NCBI GenBank assembly: GCA_949948825.1
Contig: CATLIJ010000089.1
Location: 1-9,072, forward strand
Direction of reading: 5' to 3'
DNA: 9,072 nucleotides
DNA from: an uncultured Clostridiaceae bacterium
GTDB lineage: Bacteria > Bacillota > Clostridia > Lachnospirales > Lachnospiraceae
Part shown: positions 1 to 7,665 of the stretch, in pieces
How the letters are laid out: the number at the start of each line of letters is the position of its first letter
Position numbering within the stretch: position 1 is the stretch's first letter
Notes under the pieces: model-generated
Database searches by the model: none
What the model was told of the DNA's origin: nothing
What the model saw: only the letters and a program-made list of their open reading frames with translations
Translations under genes and position numbers: made by a program

Positions 1-1
1 C

Positions 2-2254
2 CTGGACCAATCATTGACCAGCTTTGGAGGAAAGGGAGTGTTTACCAAGGAGCTGGAGGAGGCTCTTTTGCAGGGAGAGATTGATCTGGCAGTACACAGC
101 GCTAAGGATATGCCCATGGAGTTCCCAAAAGGGCTTACTTTGGGGGCTGTGTTAAGGCGGGAGGACCCGCGGGATGTGCTTGTGACTACAACAGGAATAC
201 GGGCAAAGGATCTGCCGGCCGGAAGTGTAATCGGCACCAGCAGCTTAAGAAGGGAATTGCAGATCCGGCGAATGAATCCTCAAGTGCAGATCCGGCTTTT
301 ACGGGGAAATGTGCAGACCCGTCTGGAAAAACTAAAGGCAGGGGGATATGACGGAATTTTGCTGGCAGCAGCAGGACTTAAGCGTTTGGGTTTGACAGAA
401 CAGCCGGGGATTTCTCTGGAATATCTGGAGCCAAAGGAATTTATTCCGGCTCCGGGTCAGGGAATCCTGGGGGTGGAGATCCGGCAGGGAGAGCTTTCCC
501 GGATTATGGAAGCGATTCATTCGCTGGATGATGCGGCCATGCTGCAGGCAGAGAGACGCTATCTGACGGTTTTGGGAGGAAGCTGCAATGCTCCCTGCGC
601 TGCTTACTGCCGGATGGAAGGACAGGAGATGGCCATGTCAGTGATGTTTGCCAGGGATGGGATTCATCCAGTGTTTCAGGAGATAAGGGAAATGATAAAA
701 GAGGACCCCATAACCTGTGGAGAAAGGCTGGCAGAACAGTTGGCTGGTCAGATAAGGCTTTGTCCGGTATCTCTGGTGGGAGCCGGACCTGGAGATGGGG
801 GGCTTTTGACCTTAAAAGGGCTTTCCTGTGTCCGGAGGGCGGAGGTGATTGTGTATGACAATCTGATCTGCGGCTCCATTCTCAATGAAGCGCGGCTGGA
901 TGCAGAGCTGATTTATGCTGGGAAACGCTCCAGCCACCATCATTTGACACAGGATCAGATTAATGAGCTGCTGATCGAGAAAGCCAGAGCCGGAAAGTAT
1001 GTGGTTCGGTTAAAAGGCGGAGATCCCTATATTTTTGGAAGGGGAGGAGAGGAGGCGCTGGCGCTTACAGAAAAGGGGATTCCCTTTGAGATTGTGCCAG
1101 GAGTTTCCTCTTCTTACAGTGTTCCTGCCTACGGAGGGATTCCTGTGACGGAACGGGGGATGGCCTCTTCTTTTCATGTGATTACTGGACATGAGGAGGC
1201 AGGAAAGACGGAGGAAGCTCTGGATTATGCCACTTTGGCAAAAGAGGAGGGGACATTGGTATTCCTGATGGGTCTTAAAAATCTGAGGCGGATTGTCACA
1301 CAGCTGCTGACCCATGGGAAAGACAAAAATACCCCTGCGGCAGTGATCCAGAATGGAACGACAGCCAGACAAAAGAAGGTGATTTCTACATTAGAGCATA
1401 TTGAGAAAGCAGCAGAACAGGCAGGAATCCAGACTCCTGCTATTACCGTGGTTGGCTCTGTGGCAGGGCTGGGAGAAAAGCTTGACTGGTTTGGAAATGG
1501 CCCCCTGTTTGGCAGGCGGGTTCTGGTGACAGGCAGCCGGTATATGGCCGGAGAAATGAAAGAGGTGCTGGAGCCTTTGGGTGCAGAGACTGTGGCAGTC
1601 AGCCTGATTGAGAGCCGACTGTGCAGTACAGAGACAGTGAGTCAGGCTCTTGAAAAGATAGAAGATTACTCCTGGATGGTGTTTACCAGCAGCAATGGGG
1701 TGGATCTGTTTTTTGATTTTTTGAGAAAACAAGAGATGGACCTGCGAAGACTGATGCACATGAAATTTGCCGTAATCGGAAGGAAAACCGGGGAAGCCCT
1801 GAAACGCCATGGATTTTCCTGTGATTTTGTTCCTTCCAGATTTACAGGAGAAGAGCTGGCCAGAGAGTGGATTCCCGCTTTAGAGAGGGCGGACCGGGTG
1901 CTTCTTATGCGGGCAAAGGAGGGTTCGCCGGTTTTGACAGAAAGGCTTGCAGAGGCAGGGTTGAATTTTGCGGACATTCCCCTCTATGAGACTTGGGTGG
2001 ATAAGCGGAGAGAGGAAGAGCTGAACCGGTTAATCAGCCAGGTGGATTATGTGATAGTGGCAAGCAGTTCTGCTGTGAAGGCTCTTTGTGAGATGTTAAG
2101 GGACCAGGAGGAACTGAGGGCAAAGGTGGTTTCCATTGGTCCTGTTACCACAAAGACAGCAGAGGACATGGGGCTTTCTGTGTGGAGGACTGCTGCAGAA
2201 TATACGGCAGAGGGAATCGGGGCAGCGATTCTGGCAGATTCCCCTGGGGTCTGA
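2..2254 (+). CDS. hemC-cobA-hemD: HemC-CobA-HemD triple fusion (5' partial): porphobilinogen deaminase / uroporphyrinogen-III C-methyltransferase / uroporphyrinogen-III synthase
   Basis: The reading frame is open at the left edge. By comparison with E. coli HemC about 50 N-terminal residues are missing. Residues below count from the TTG codon at 14. HemC (to ~250) polymerises four porphobilinogens into hydroxymethylbilane: VHSAKD with the catalytic-type Asp32, GTSSLRR, LRGNVQTRL, and GGSCNAP with the dipyrromethane-cofactor cysteine Cys191 (codon 584-586). CobA/SUMT (~252-495) methylates uroporphyrinogen III with SAM to precorrin-2: VGAGPGD, VYDNLI, RLKGGDPYIFGRGGEE, GIPVTERG, TPAITVVGSV. HemD (~498-746) closes and inverts ring D: VLVTGSR, FTSSNGVDLF, VIGRKTGEAL, SIGPVTTKTA. 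The domains join with almost no linker and there is no internal stop. CobA-HemD fusions are known in Firmicutes; adding HemC in the same chain is less usual. The GSC around the cofactor cysteine replaces the commoner GGC. It is the first gene of the operon visible here; its promoter lies outside. Confidence 0.95.
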   Translation: MDQSLTSFGGKGVFTKELEEALLQGEIDLAVHSAKDMPMEFPKGLTLGAVLRREDPRDVLVTTTGIRAKDLPAGSVIGTSSLRRELQIRRMNPQVQIRLLRGNVQTRLEKLKAGGYDGILLAAAGLKRLGLTEQPGISLEYLEPKEFIPAPGQGILGVEIRQGELSRIMEAIHSLDDAAMLQAERRYLTVLGGSCNAPCAAYCRMEGQEMAMSVMFARDGIHPVFQEIREMIKEDPITCGERLAEQLAGQIRLCPVSLVGAGPGDGGLLTLKGLSCVRRAEVIVYDNLICGSILNEARLDAELIYAGKRSSHHHLTQDQINELLIEKARAGKYVVRLKGGDPYIFGRGGEEALALTEKGIPFEIVPGVSSSYSVPAYGGIPVTERGMASSFHVITGHEEAGKTEEALDYATLAKEEGTLVFLMGLKNLRRIVTQLLTHGKDKNTPAAVIQNGTTARQKKVISTLEHIEKAAEQAGIQTPAITVVGSVAGLGEKLDWFGNGPLFGRRVLVTGSRYMAGEMKEVLEPLGAETVAVSLIESRLCSTETVSQALEKIEDYSWMVFTSSNGVDLFFDFLRKQEMDLRRLMHMKFAVIGRKTGEALKRHGFSCDFVPSRFTGEELAREWIPALERADRVLLMRAKEGSPVLTERLAEAGLNFADIPLYETWVDKRREEELNRLISQVDYVIVASSSAVKALCEMLRDQEELRAKVVSIGPVTTKTAEDMGLSVWRTAAEYTAEGIGAAILADSPGV

Positions 2255-2330
2255 ATCAATGTCATTAAGTTAAGGGAAGGAAGAAGGTCAGCAAGATCCG
2301 GCATTGCTTAACCGAATGATTACGAACCAT

Positions 2331-2336
2331 AGGAGA
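2331..2336 (+). promoter_or_regulatory. Ribosome binding site that sets the hemL start
   Basis: AGGAGA lies six bases before the ATG at 2343 and directly abuts the ATG at 2337, so 2343 is the better start. The TTG at 2304 has no comparable ribosome site, and the residues it would add do not look like HemL. Confidence 0.7.
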
Positions 2337-2342
2337 ATGGAT

Positions 2343-3632
2343 ATGAACATCAGCAAATCAGAGATTTTATTTGAAGAATCCAGGAAACGGATTCCTGGTG
2401 GAGTGAACAGTCCGGTGCGGGCGTTTGGGTCTGTGGGGCGGACGCCGTTGTTTATTGACCATGCAAAAGGAAGCCATATAACGGATGTGGATGGGAATGA
2501 GTTTTTAGACTATGTGTGTTCCTGGGGGCCGGGGATTTTGGGCCATGCCCATCCGGAGGTAGTTGAGGCAGTGCAGAAGGCCTGCGAAAAGGGACTGACT
2601 TATGGAGCGCCTACTGAAAAGGAGTGGCAGCTGGCTGAGCTGATCTGTGAGGCCATGCCGTCTGTGGAGAAGGTGCGTCTGGTCAGCTCTGGAACAGAGG
2701 CAGTTATGAGTGCCATCCGGGCAGCAAGGGGTTACACAGGGCGGGATAAGATTATAAAATTCAAGGGAAATTATCATGGTCACTCTGACGGACTTTTAGT
2801 AAAGGCAGGTTCTGCGGCTCTGACCACAGCAGTACCGGACAGCAGCGGTGTGCCTGTGTCCTACACGCAAAATACATTGGTGGCTCTTTACAATGATATG
2901 AATTCGGTAAGTCAGTTGATGGAAGAATATGGAAATCAGGTGGCAGCCATTATTGTGGAGCCAGTGGCAGCCAATATGGGAGTGGTTCTGCCAAAGGCCG
3001 GATTTTTGGAGTTTCTGCGGCAGATTACAACTAAGTATGGTTCATTGCTGATTTTTGACGAGGTGATTACAGGGTTTCGCCTGGGATTTGGCGGAGCACA
3101 GGAGTATTTTGGGATTACTCCGGATCTGACGACTCTTGGAAAGATTGCAGGAGGCGGAATGCCCATGGCAGCTTATGGAGGGCGCGGGGATATTATGGAT
3201 ATGGTGTCTCCGGTTGGGCCGGTTTATCAGGCAGGTACCTTGTCCGGCAATCCCATCGCAACAACCGCAGGAATTGTGACTCTGGAGATCTTAAAGAAGC
3301 ATCCTGAGTATTATGGGGAGATTGAGCGAAAAGCCAGACAGCTTGCCAGGGCTTTTGAAGAAAGGGCAGAAAGGAGCGGGGAGGCGATTTGGGTCAATCA
3401 GATCGGATCTTTGCTCAGCGTTTTCTTTACAGCAGGTCCAGTGGAGGATTATGACAGCGCCACAGCTTCTGACACAAAGGCTTATGCCGCATATTTTGGA
3501 AGAATGCTGGAGCAGGGAGTGTATGTGGCTCCGTCTCAGTTTGAGGCTATGTTTGTCTCAATCGCTCATACAGACAGTGAGATTGAAGAAACCTGCAGAG
3601 TTATTGTGGAAAGGAATGAAAGGACAGAATGA
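2343..3632 (+). CDS. hemL: Glutamate-1-semialdehyde 2,1-aminomutase (HemL)
   Basis: A PLP-dependent class III aminotransferase-fold enzyme that turns glutamate-1-semialdehyde into 5-aminolevulinate, the second step of the C5 pathway, in the cytosol. The 429-residue product from the ATG at 2343 matches the usual family length (~427-430). Recognisable stretches are the N-terminal PGGVNSPVRAF, DGNEFLDYVCSWGP, VSSGTEAVMSAIR, FKGNYHGHSD, the PLP-contacting FDEVITGFR, and LGKIAGGGMPMAA, where Lys267 (codon 3141-3143) is the expected Schiff-base lysine. YQAGTLSGNP is the expected region near the active site. It lies 88 bases after the HemC-CobA-HemD stop, with no clear terminator between. Its stop overlaps the start of hemA as ATGA (3629-3632), suggesting translational coupling. 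GluTR and this enzyme are known to interact to pass on the labile semialdehyde, which fits the overlap. All motifs look intact. Confidence 0.97.
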   Translation: MNISKSEILFEESRKRIPGGVNSPVRAFGSVGRTPLFIDHAKGSHITDVDGNEFLDYVCSWGPGILGHAHPEVVEAVQKACEKGLTYGAPTEKEWQLAELICEAMPSVEKVRLVSSGTEAVMSAIRAARGYTGRDKIIKFKGNYHGHSDGLLVKAGSAALTTAVPDSSGVPVSYTQNTLVALYNDMNSVSQLMEEYGNQVAAIIVEPVAANMGVVLPKAGFLEFLRQITTKYGSLLIFDEVITGFRLGFGGAQEYFGITPDLTTLGKIAGGGMPMAAYGGRGDIMDMVSPVGPVYQAGTLSGNPIATTAGIVTLEILKKHPEYYGEIERKARQLARAFEERAERSGEAIWVNQIGSLLSVFFTAGPVEDYDSATASDTKAYAAYFGRMLEQGVYVAPSQFEAMFVSIAHTDSEIEETCRVIVERNERTE

Positions 3633-5344
3633 GTATTTATTTACTGAGTCTAAGCCACAAAACTACGCCTTTAAAGGTTCGCTCCTGGTTTGCCTATGAT
3701 GACGCGGAAAAGGTCCATGTTCTGGAAGCGCTTCTGGAATGCGGGGGGATTGATGAGGCTGTGGTGCTTTCCACCTGCAACCGAATGGAGATTTATTGTC
3801 ATGGCGATGACAGGGAGAGCTATTCCCCGGGGAAGATTTTGGAAAGCATGGAGCAGGCGGCAGTGAAGGCAGCCGGGGAGCGGGTGCAGGGATGCAGAGA
3901 AGTTGGCAGTTATTTCCGCAGGTATTGTGACCGGCAGGCAATTCACCATTTGTTTCAGGTGACAGCAGGGCTGGATTCTATGGTTTTGGGAGAGGACCAG
4001 ATTTTGGGGCAGGTGAAACAGGCCTATGAATTTTCCCATGAGCGGGGATATTGCCAGGTTTATCTGAATACTTTGTTCCGGGATGCAGTCACTGGGGCAA
4101 AGCGGGTGAAGACAGATACTGAGCTGTCCAGGACTCCGGTGTCCACAGCAACACTTGCAGTAAAAGCAGCAGAAGAGAGGCTGAAGGGGCTTCAGGGCAG
4201 GAAAATGATGATCATTGGTGCCACAGGCCGGATTGGAAATATTATTCTGAAGAATGTTCAGGGGATTTCAGGGCTTGAGGTGATTGTCACCATGCGGAGC
4301 CATTCTTCTCCGGATAAACTGGGGCATGGACTGAAATATCAGGTAATTCCTTATGAAGACCGGTATCAATGGATGGAGGATATGGATGTGGTTATAAGCG
4401 CTACCTCCAGCCCTCATTATACGGTGACTGCCTATGAGACAGAGCAGCATGTAAAAACAGTAAAGGAACGGGTATTTTTGGATTTGGCTGTTCCTCCGGA
4501 TATTGAGAAGGCGAAGCTGCCAATGACATGGTACTACAATATAGAGGACATGACCCAGCTGGCCCGCCGGAACAATGAGCAGAAGCTGGCAGAGCTTGCC
4601 ACAGCAGACCGGATTATTGAGGAGTACGAGAACCGGTTTTACAAATGGCTTTTGTATAAGGCAAATCAGCCTGTTATGGAGACCTGGAAGGAGAATGTCA
4701 TCCGGGAGGTGGCGGAAAAGGGGGCAGAGGCAGCAATCAGCCGTCTGCTTTATCAATTCCGGGAGGCTGGAAGTGTGGAGGAGGTAGAAGGATTTCTTTC
4801 TGCATTGGGAAGGGTCAATGAGGAAGAACAAAAAAGGGACAAGACGCGTCCAGCGGCCAGAACCAGGGGGCCAAAGGAGGAGGAAGCTTACTTTCCTCTT
4901 TTCTTTCCCTTAAAGAGCCGCAAGGTGCTGGTGGTGGGGGCAGGAAAGATTGCATGCCGTCGGGCAGAGGCTCTTGCAGAATTTGGCGCCAGGGTCCGGA
5001 TGGTGGCGCCTTATGGGACGGAGCAGGCGGCCCGGATGGAACGGGATGGGACGGTACAGTGGGAGAAACGCTGCTTTGCACCAGAGGATGTTTTGGGATG
5101 TGAATTGGTGATTGCAGCCACAGACAACGCCCAGGTGAACCGGCAGGTGGCCTGTCTTTGCAGGGAAAAGCAGATTCTGGTGAATCATGCGGGAGATAAG
5201 GGCCTGTGTGATTTTTATTTTCCTGGTATTGCCAGAGAGGGCAGTCTGGTGGCAGGGGTAACAGCCTCTGGAAGAGATCACAGGCTGGCAAGTGAGATTA
5301 CCGGGAGGCTGCAGTCCTGGCTGAAGCAGTTTGCCCGCGGCTGA
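3629..5344 (+). CDS. hemA: HemA-Met8 fusion: glutamyl-tRNA reductase with C-terminal precorrin-2 dehydrogenase (siroheme synthase N-terminal) domain
   Basis: The N-terminal ~400 residues are glutamyl-tRNA reductase, which reduces glutamyl-tRNA(Glu) with NADPH to glutamate-1-semialdehyde and commits glutamate to tetrapyrroles. Visible are LSTCNRMEIY with nucleophile Cys50, GLDSMVLGEDQILGQVKQAY (112-131), TPVSTATLAV, and an NADPH domain with IIGATGRIG (~195-203). The helical dimerisation part (~300-400) seems shorter than usual. A charged linker (~398-420) leads to a Met8/CysG-N-like domain (421-571) with Rossmann motif VGAGKIA (436-442), AATDN, LCDFYFPGI and GVTASGRDHRLASEI. That domain should oxidise precorrin-2 to sirohydrochlorin with NAD+. 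Where CysG has its catalytic Asp (N-V-V-D) this protein reads NHAGD, so the aligned residue is Gly522 with Asp523 next to it. The start overlaps the hemL stop; AAAGGA just upstream serves as ribosome site. HemA-Met8-type fusions are, from memory, known in clostridia. The reductase assignment is firm; activity of the C-terminal domain is inferred. Confidence 0.95.
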   Translation: MSIYLLSLSHKTTPLKVRSWFAYDDAEKVHVLEALLECGGIDEAVVLSTCNRMEIYCHGDDRESYSPGKILESMEQAAVKAAGERVQGCREVGSYFRRYCDRQAIHHLFQVTAGLDSMVLGEDQILGQVKQAYEFSHERGYCQVYLNTLFRDAVTGAKRVKTDTELSRTPVSTATLAVKAAEERLKGLQGRKMMIIGATGRIGNIILKNVQGISGLEVIVTMRSHSSPDKLGHGLKYQVIPYEDRYQWMEDMDVVISATSSPHYTVTAYETEQHVKTVKERVFLDLAVPPDIEKAKLPMTWYYNIEDMTQLARRNNEQKLAELATADRIIEEYENRFYKWLLYKANQPVMETWKENVIREVAEKGAEAAISRLLYQFREAGSVEEVEGFLSALGRVNEEEQKRDKTRPAARTRGPKEEEAYFPLFFPLKSRKVLVVGAGKIACRRAEALAEFGARVRMVAPYGTEQAARMERDGTVQWEKRCFAPEDVLGCELVIAATDNAQVNRQVACLCREKQILVNHAGDKGLCDFYFPGIAREGSLVAGVTASGRDHRLASEITGRLQSWLKQFARG

Positions 5345-5385
5345 ACCAAGGGTTTTGAGCATAAAATCAGATATGGAGGAGAGGA

Positions 5386-6369
5386 ATGATGATTCAAAGA
5401 CCAAGGCGGTTAAGGGGAAATCCGATTTTGCGGAAAATGGTCCGGGAGACCAGAGTAGATCAGTCTTCCCTGATTTATCCCATTTTTGTGCGGGAGGGAG
5501 AAGGAATCTGCGAAGAGATTCCCACAATGCCGGGACAGTACCGTTACACGGTTGACCGAATGTGCGGTAAGCTGGAGCAGCTGAAAAAGGCCGGGGTGGA
5601 CAAGGTGATGTTCTTTGGCATTCCGGACCAGAAGGATGAGGTGGGAAGCGGGGCTTATGCAAAGAATGGCATTGTGCAGAAGGCTCTTCAGGAGGCACGT
5701 CGGCAGTTTGGGGAGGAGCTGTACCTGATTACAGATGTGTGCATGTGTGAGTATACCTCCCATGGACATTGCGGTGTATTAAGGGGCAGGGAGGTGGACA
5801 ATGATCCTACCCTAAAGCTTCTGGCGCAAACTGCCCTTTCCCATGTACAGGCTGGAGCAGATATGGTGGCCCCGTCTGATATGATGGACGGGCGGGTTCT
5901 GGCAATCCGGAATGAACTGGACAGTCACGGATTTACGGGTGTGCCAATTATGTCCTATGCAGTAAAATATGCATCTGGCTTTTACGGACCGTTTCGGGAT
6001 GCAGCAGGCTCCGCGCCTTCTTTTGGAGACCGGAAATCCTATCAGATGGATTTTCATAACCGGAAAGAGGGAATGAAAGAGGCGCTGATGGATGTGGAGG
6101 AGGGGGCAGATCTTCTGATTGTAAAGCCAGCCCTTGCTTATCAGGATATTATCCGTGAGGTGGCAGATATGGTTGAGCTTCCGGTGGCTGCGTACAGTGT
6201 CAGTGGTGAGTATGCCATGGTGAAGGCAGGAGCAAAGCTTGGATATGTGGAGGAAGAGCGGATGATTGCAGAGATGGCAGTGGGAGCTTTTCGGGCAGGA
6301 GCTTCTGTGTATATTACTTATTTTGCAGAGGAAATTGCAGGATTGATGGACCGGGGAGCAATCGGGTAA
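5386..6369 (+). CDS. hemB: Porphobilinogen synthase / 5-aminolevulinate dehydratase (HemB)
   Basis: Condenses two 5-aminolevulinates into porphobilinogen. The 327-residue product has the normal family length. It shows the zinc-site cysteines in DVCMCEYTSHGHCG (Cys119, Cys121, Cys129), which mark a Zn-dependent rather than a Mg-only, cysteine-free type. It also has PSDMMDGR, SYAVKYASGFYGPFR with Lys194, and the Schiff-base lysine region LLIVKPALAYQD with Lys247. The C-terminal SVSGEYAMVKAG completes the TIM barrel. GGAGGA at 5375-5380 stands five bases before the first ATG (5386); the adjacent second ATG (5389) is equally possible. It lies 41 bases after hemA and is the last gene of the operon, followed within 15 bases by a terminator hairpin. 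Its product feeds HemC at the other end of the operon. Confidence 0.97.
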   Translation: MMIQRPRRLRGNPILRKMVRETRVDQSSLIYPIFVREGEGICEEIPTMPGQYRYTVDRMCGKLEQLKKAGVDKVMFFGIPDQKDEVGSGAYAKNGIVQKALQEARRQFGEELYLITDVCMCEYTSHGHCGVLRGREVDNDPTLKLLAQTALSHVQAGADMVAPSDMMDGRVLAIRNELDSHGFTGVPIMSYAVKYASGFYGPFRDAAGSAPSFGDRKSYQMDFHNRKEGMKEALMDVEEGADLLIVKPALAYQDIIREVADMVELPVAAYSVSGEYAMVKAGAKLGYVEEERMIAEMAVGAFRAGASVYITYFAEEIAGLMDRGAIG

Positions 6370-6382
6370 GAGGACAGAAAAA

Positions 6383-6413
6383 GGGCGGCAATCTTTGCCG
6401 CCCTGATTTTATT
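6383..6413. terminator. Bidirectional rho-independent terminator between hemB and the convergent lipoprotein gene
   Basis: A 9-bp perfect GC-rich stem (GGGCGGCAA, 6383-6391, with TTGCCGCCC, 6395-6403) closes a three-base loop. On the + strand it is followed by a T-rich tail (TGATTTTATT). On the - strand the five A bases at 6378-6382 give a TTTTT tail. It therefore fits termination of the hem operon and of the - strand gene whose stop codon is at 6424-6426. Confidence 0.88.
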
Positions 6414-6423
6414 CTGCTTGTTT

Positions 6424-7665
6424 TTACCAGGTTTTCTCCAAAGCTGCTTTAAAGTCAACCTGATAAGGATTGTCGCTTCTGGACTTTATGTCATTGTACA
6501 CAGCCCGACGCTCTTCGCTGTCGCCGCCGGCCCAGTACTCGTAACCCCACAGATAGCTGTCAATCAGGCTGTCCCAGGACTCGAACAGGGGCTGCATGGT
6601 CTGTGCAACTTCCAGAGATTTGTCAAGCGCCTCCTGCTCGGTGTAATAGCCTGCAATATAATAGTACCCCAACAGGTTCATGGCACGGCAGTAGTCCCAG
6701 CCGGCAATGGCATTCTCACCATGTTCTGCATAGATGGGATAAGCATTTGCAAAGGAGGTAGCCTCCTCTGTATCAAAGCCATATTCATTTTCCAAAAGGG
6801 AAATGATGTCATCTACAGATGTGTCAGGGGTTACGCCTGCACCCTCCAGAGTCTGCATGTTCTCGGCAAAGCCTACCCGGTGGCCTTCTGTTAAAATCCA
6901 GTCCAGGGTTTCATCCGCGCTGGCCCGGTCTGTTACATCCCACCACTCCGGAAGGAGCTGCTGAACCGTTGCCTTGGATTCATCATTAGCAGGAAGACCG
7001 CCAAAAAGGTTGTAATCCCAGTTGTTCAAATCCGTCAGAATGGCGTAGGAGGCATTAAACCAGCGGATGGTGTCGCTCATCTCCGCAGAGAAGTTGTTCT
7101 CAACTTCCGGGGCGTTCTCAAGGAACTTGGAGCAGGAGGCTTTGAAGGAAGCAATATCTCCATCCTTCAGCTTGTCCGCAACATAGCTTAAAGCATAGTA
7201 AGCATAATCTGTTTCTCCATATACCAGATAAGCTCCCCCGGTGACGCCGTCAGCAGTCATCTTGCAGGTAAAGGCAGTCACTCCTGTCATATCCGGAATG
7301 GACGGCGCTTCTGCGTCCGTCAGCTCAGAGACACCATAACTGGACTCCACCAGCTCCCGAACCGATTCCATAGAGTCAGCCAGAGCATTGGCTCCTGATT
7401 TGGGGAACTGCATCAGTATGGCAGCTTTGTCTCCCTTTTTACTGCCAGCGCCCAGCCAGCATTCCATCTGAAGGTCCTCTTCATTCCAGTCCTGGCTCAA
7501 ATAAATGGATGCAGTCTTATCCGGAGTGGAAAATTCCTTCATGGATGAAAGGTATTCTTCCGGTGTCTTGGGGCTTCCGCCGCCGCAGCCCTGTAAGAGA
7601 GTGGCAGCCAGAAGGGCAGCCAGACCAAGTACAAGTCCATGCCGCCGGGGTCTTTTGGTAAACAT
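6424..7665 (-). CDS. Predicted lipoprotein with C-terminal DUF1266-like domain
   Basis: About 413 residues. The N-terminus has basic residues (KRPRRH), a hydrophobic stretch (LVLGLAALLAATL) and a lipobox LQGC, so Cys27 should be lipidated and the protein anchored outside the membrane. Residues ~34-185 form a probable alpha/beta domain that loosely resembles DcrB/PsbP-like lipoprotein domains (weak inference). Residues ~215-413 match my memory of the DUF1266 pattern: LDWILTEGHRVGF, then AIAGWDYCRAMNLLGYYYIAGYYTEQEA, then FESWDSLIDSYLWGYEYWAGG. DUF1266 has no established function that I know. AGGAGGAG on the - strand (7673-7680) suits the ATG at 7665 (spacing ~7-9) better than the in-frame ATG at 7671, which lies only three or four bases away. 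The upstream - strand gene ends 83 bases before 7671, with a strong hairpin between. Expression could be by read-through or an unseen promoter. No substrate or partner can be named. Confidence 0.85.
   Translation of the reverse strand: MFTKRPRRHGLVLGLAALLAATLLQGCGGGSPKTPEEYLSSMKEFSTPDKTASIYLSQDWNEEDLQMECWLGAGSKKGDKAAILMQFPKSGANALADSMESVRELVESSYGVSELTDAEAPSIPDMTGVTAFTCKMTADGVTGGAYLVYGETDYAYYALSYVADKLKDGDIASFKASCSKFLENAPEVENNFSAEMSDTIRWFNASYAILTDLNNWDYNLFGGLPANDESKATVQQLLPEWWDVTDRASADETLDWILTEGHRVGFAENMQTLEGAGVTPDTSVDDIISLLENEYGFDTEEATSFANAYPIYAEHGENAIAGWDYCRAMNLLGYYYIAGYYTEQEALDKSLEVAQTMQPLFESWDSLIDSYLWGYEYWAGGDSEERRAVYNDIKSRSDNPYQVDFKAALEKTW

Noticed and set aside
2304..2342. Upstream TTG extension of hemL adding 13 residues
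   Set aside because: No ribosome site before the TTG, the added residues are not HemL-like, and AGGAGA at 2331-2336 fits the ATG at 2343.
2255..2342. Possible promoter or terminator between the triple fusion and hemL
   Set aside because: Only a 6-bp GTTAAG/CTTAAC pair and no T run or good -35/-10 pair was seen; simple co-transcription is more likely.
3313..3699. 128-residue + strand frame across the hemL/hemA junction
   Set aside because: Overlaps two well-supported genes in another frame and has no family features.
4876..4900. AGGAGGAGG inside the HemA-Met8 linker as an internal ribosome site giving a separate Met8 protein
   Set aside because: No in-frame ATG, GTG or TTG follows at a workable distance; the purines simply encode Glu-rich linker codons.
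4910..5698. 262-residue open frame on the - strand
   Set aside because: Pro/Ser-rich composition antisense to hemA and hemB, with no family motifs; a shadow of the real + strand genes.
6418..6894. 158-residue open frame on the + strand after hemB
   Set aside because: Lies antisense to the lipoprotein gene beyond the hemB terminator, has no ribosome site and no recognisable domain.
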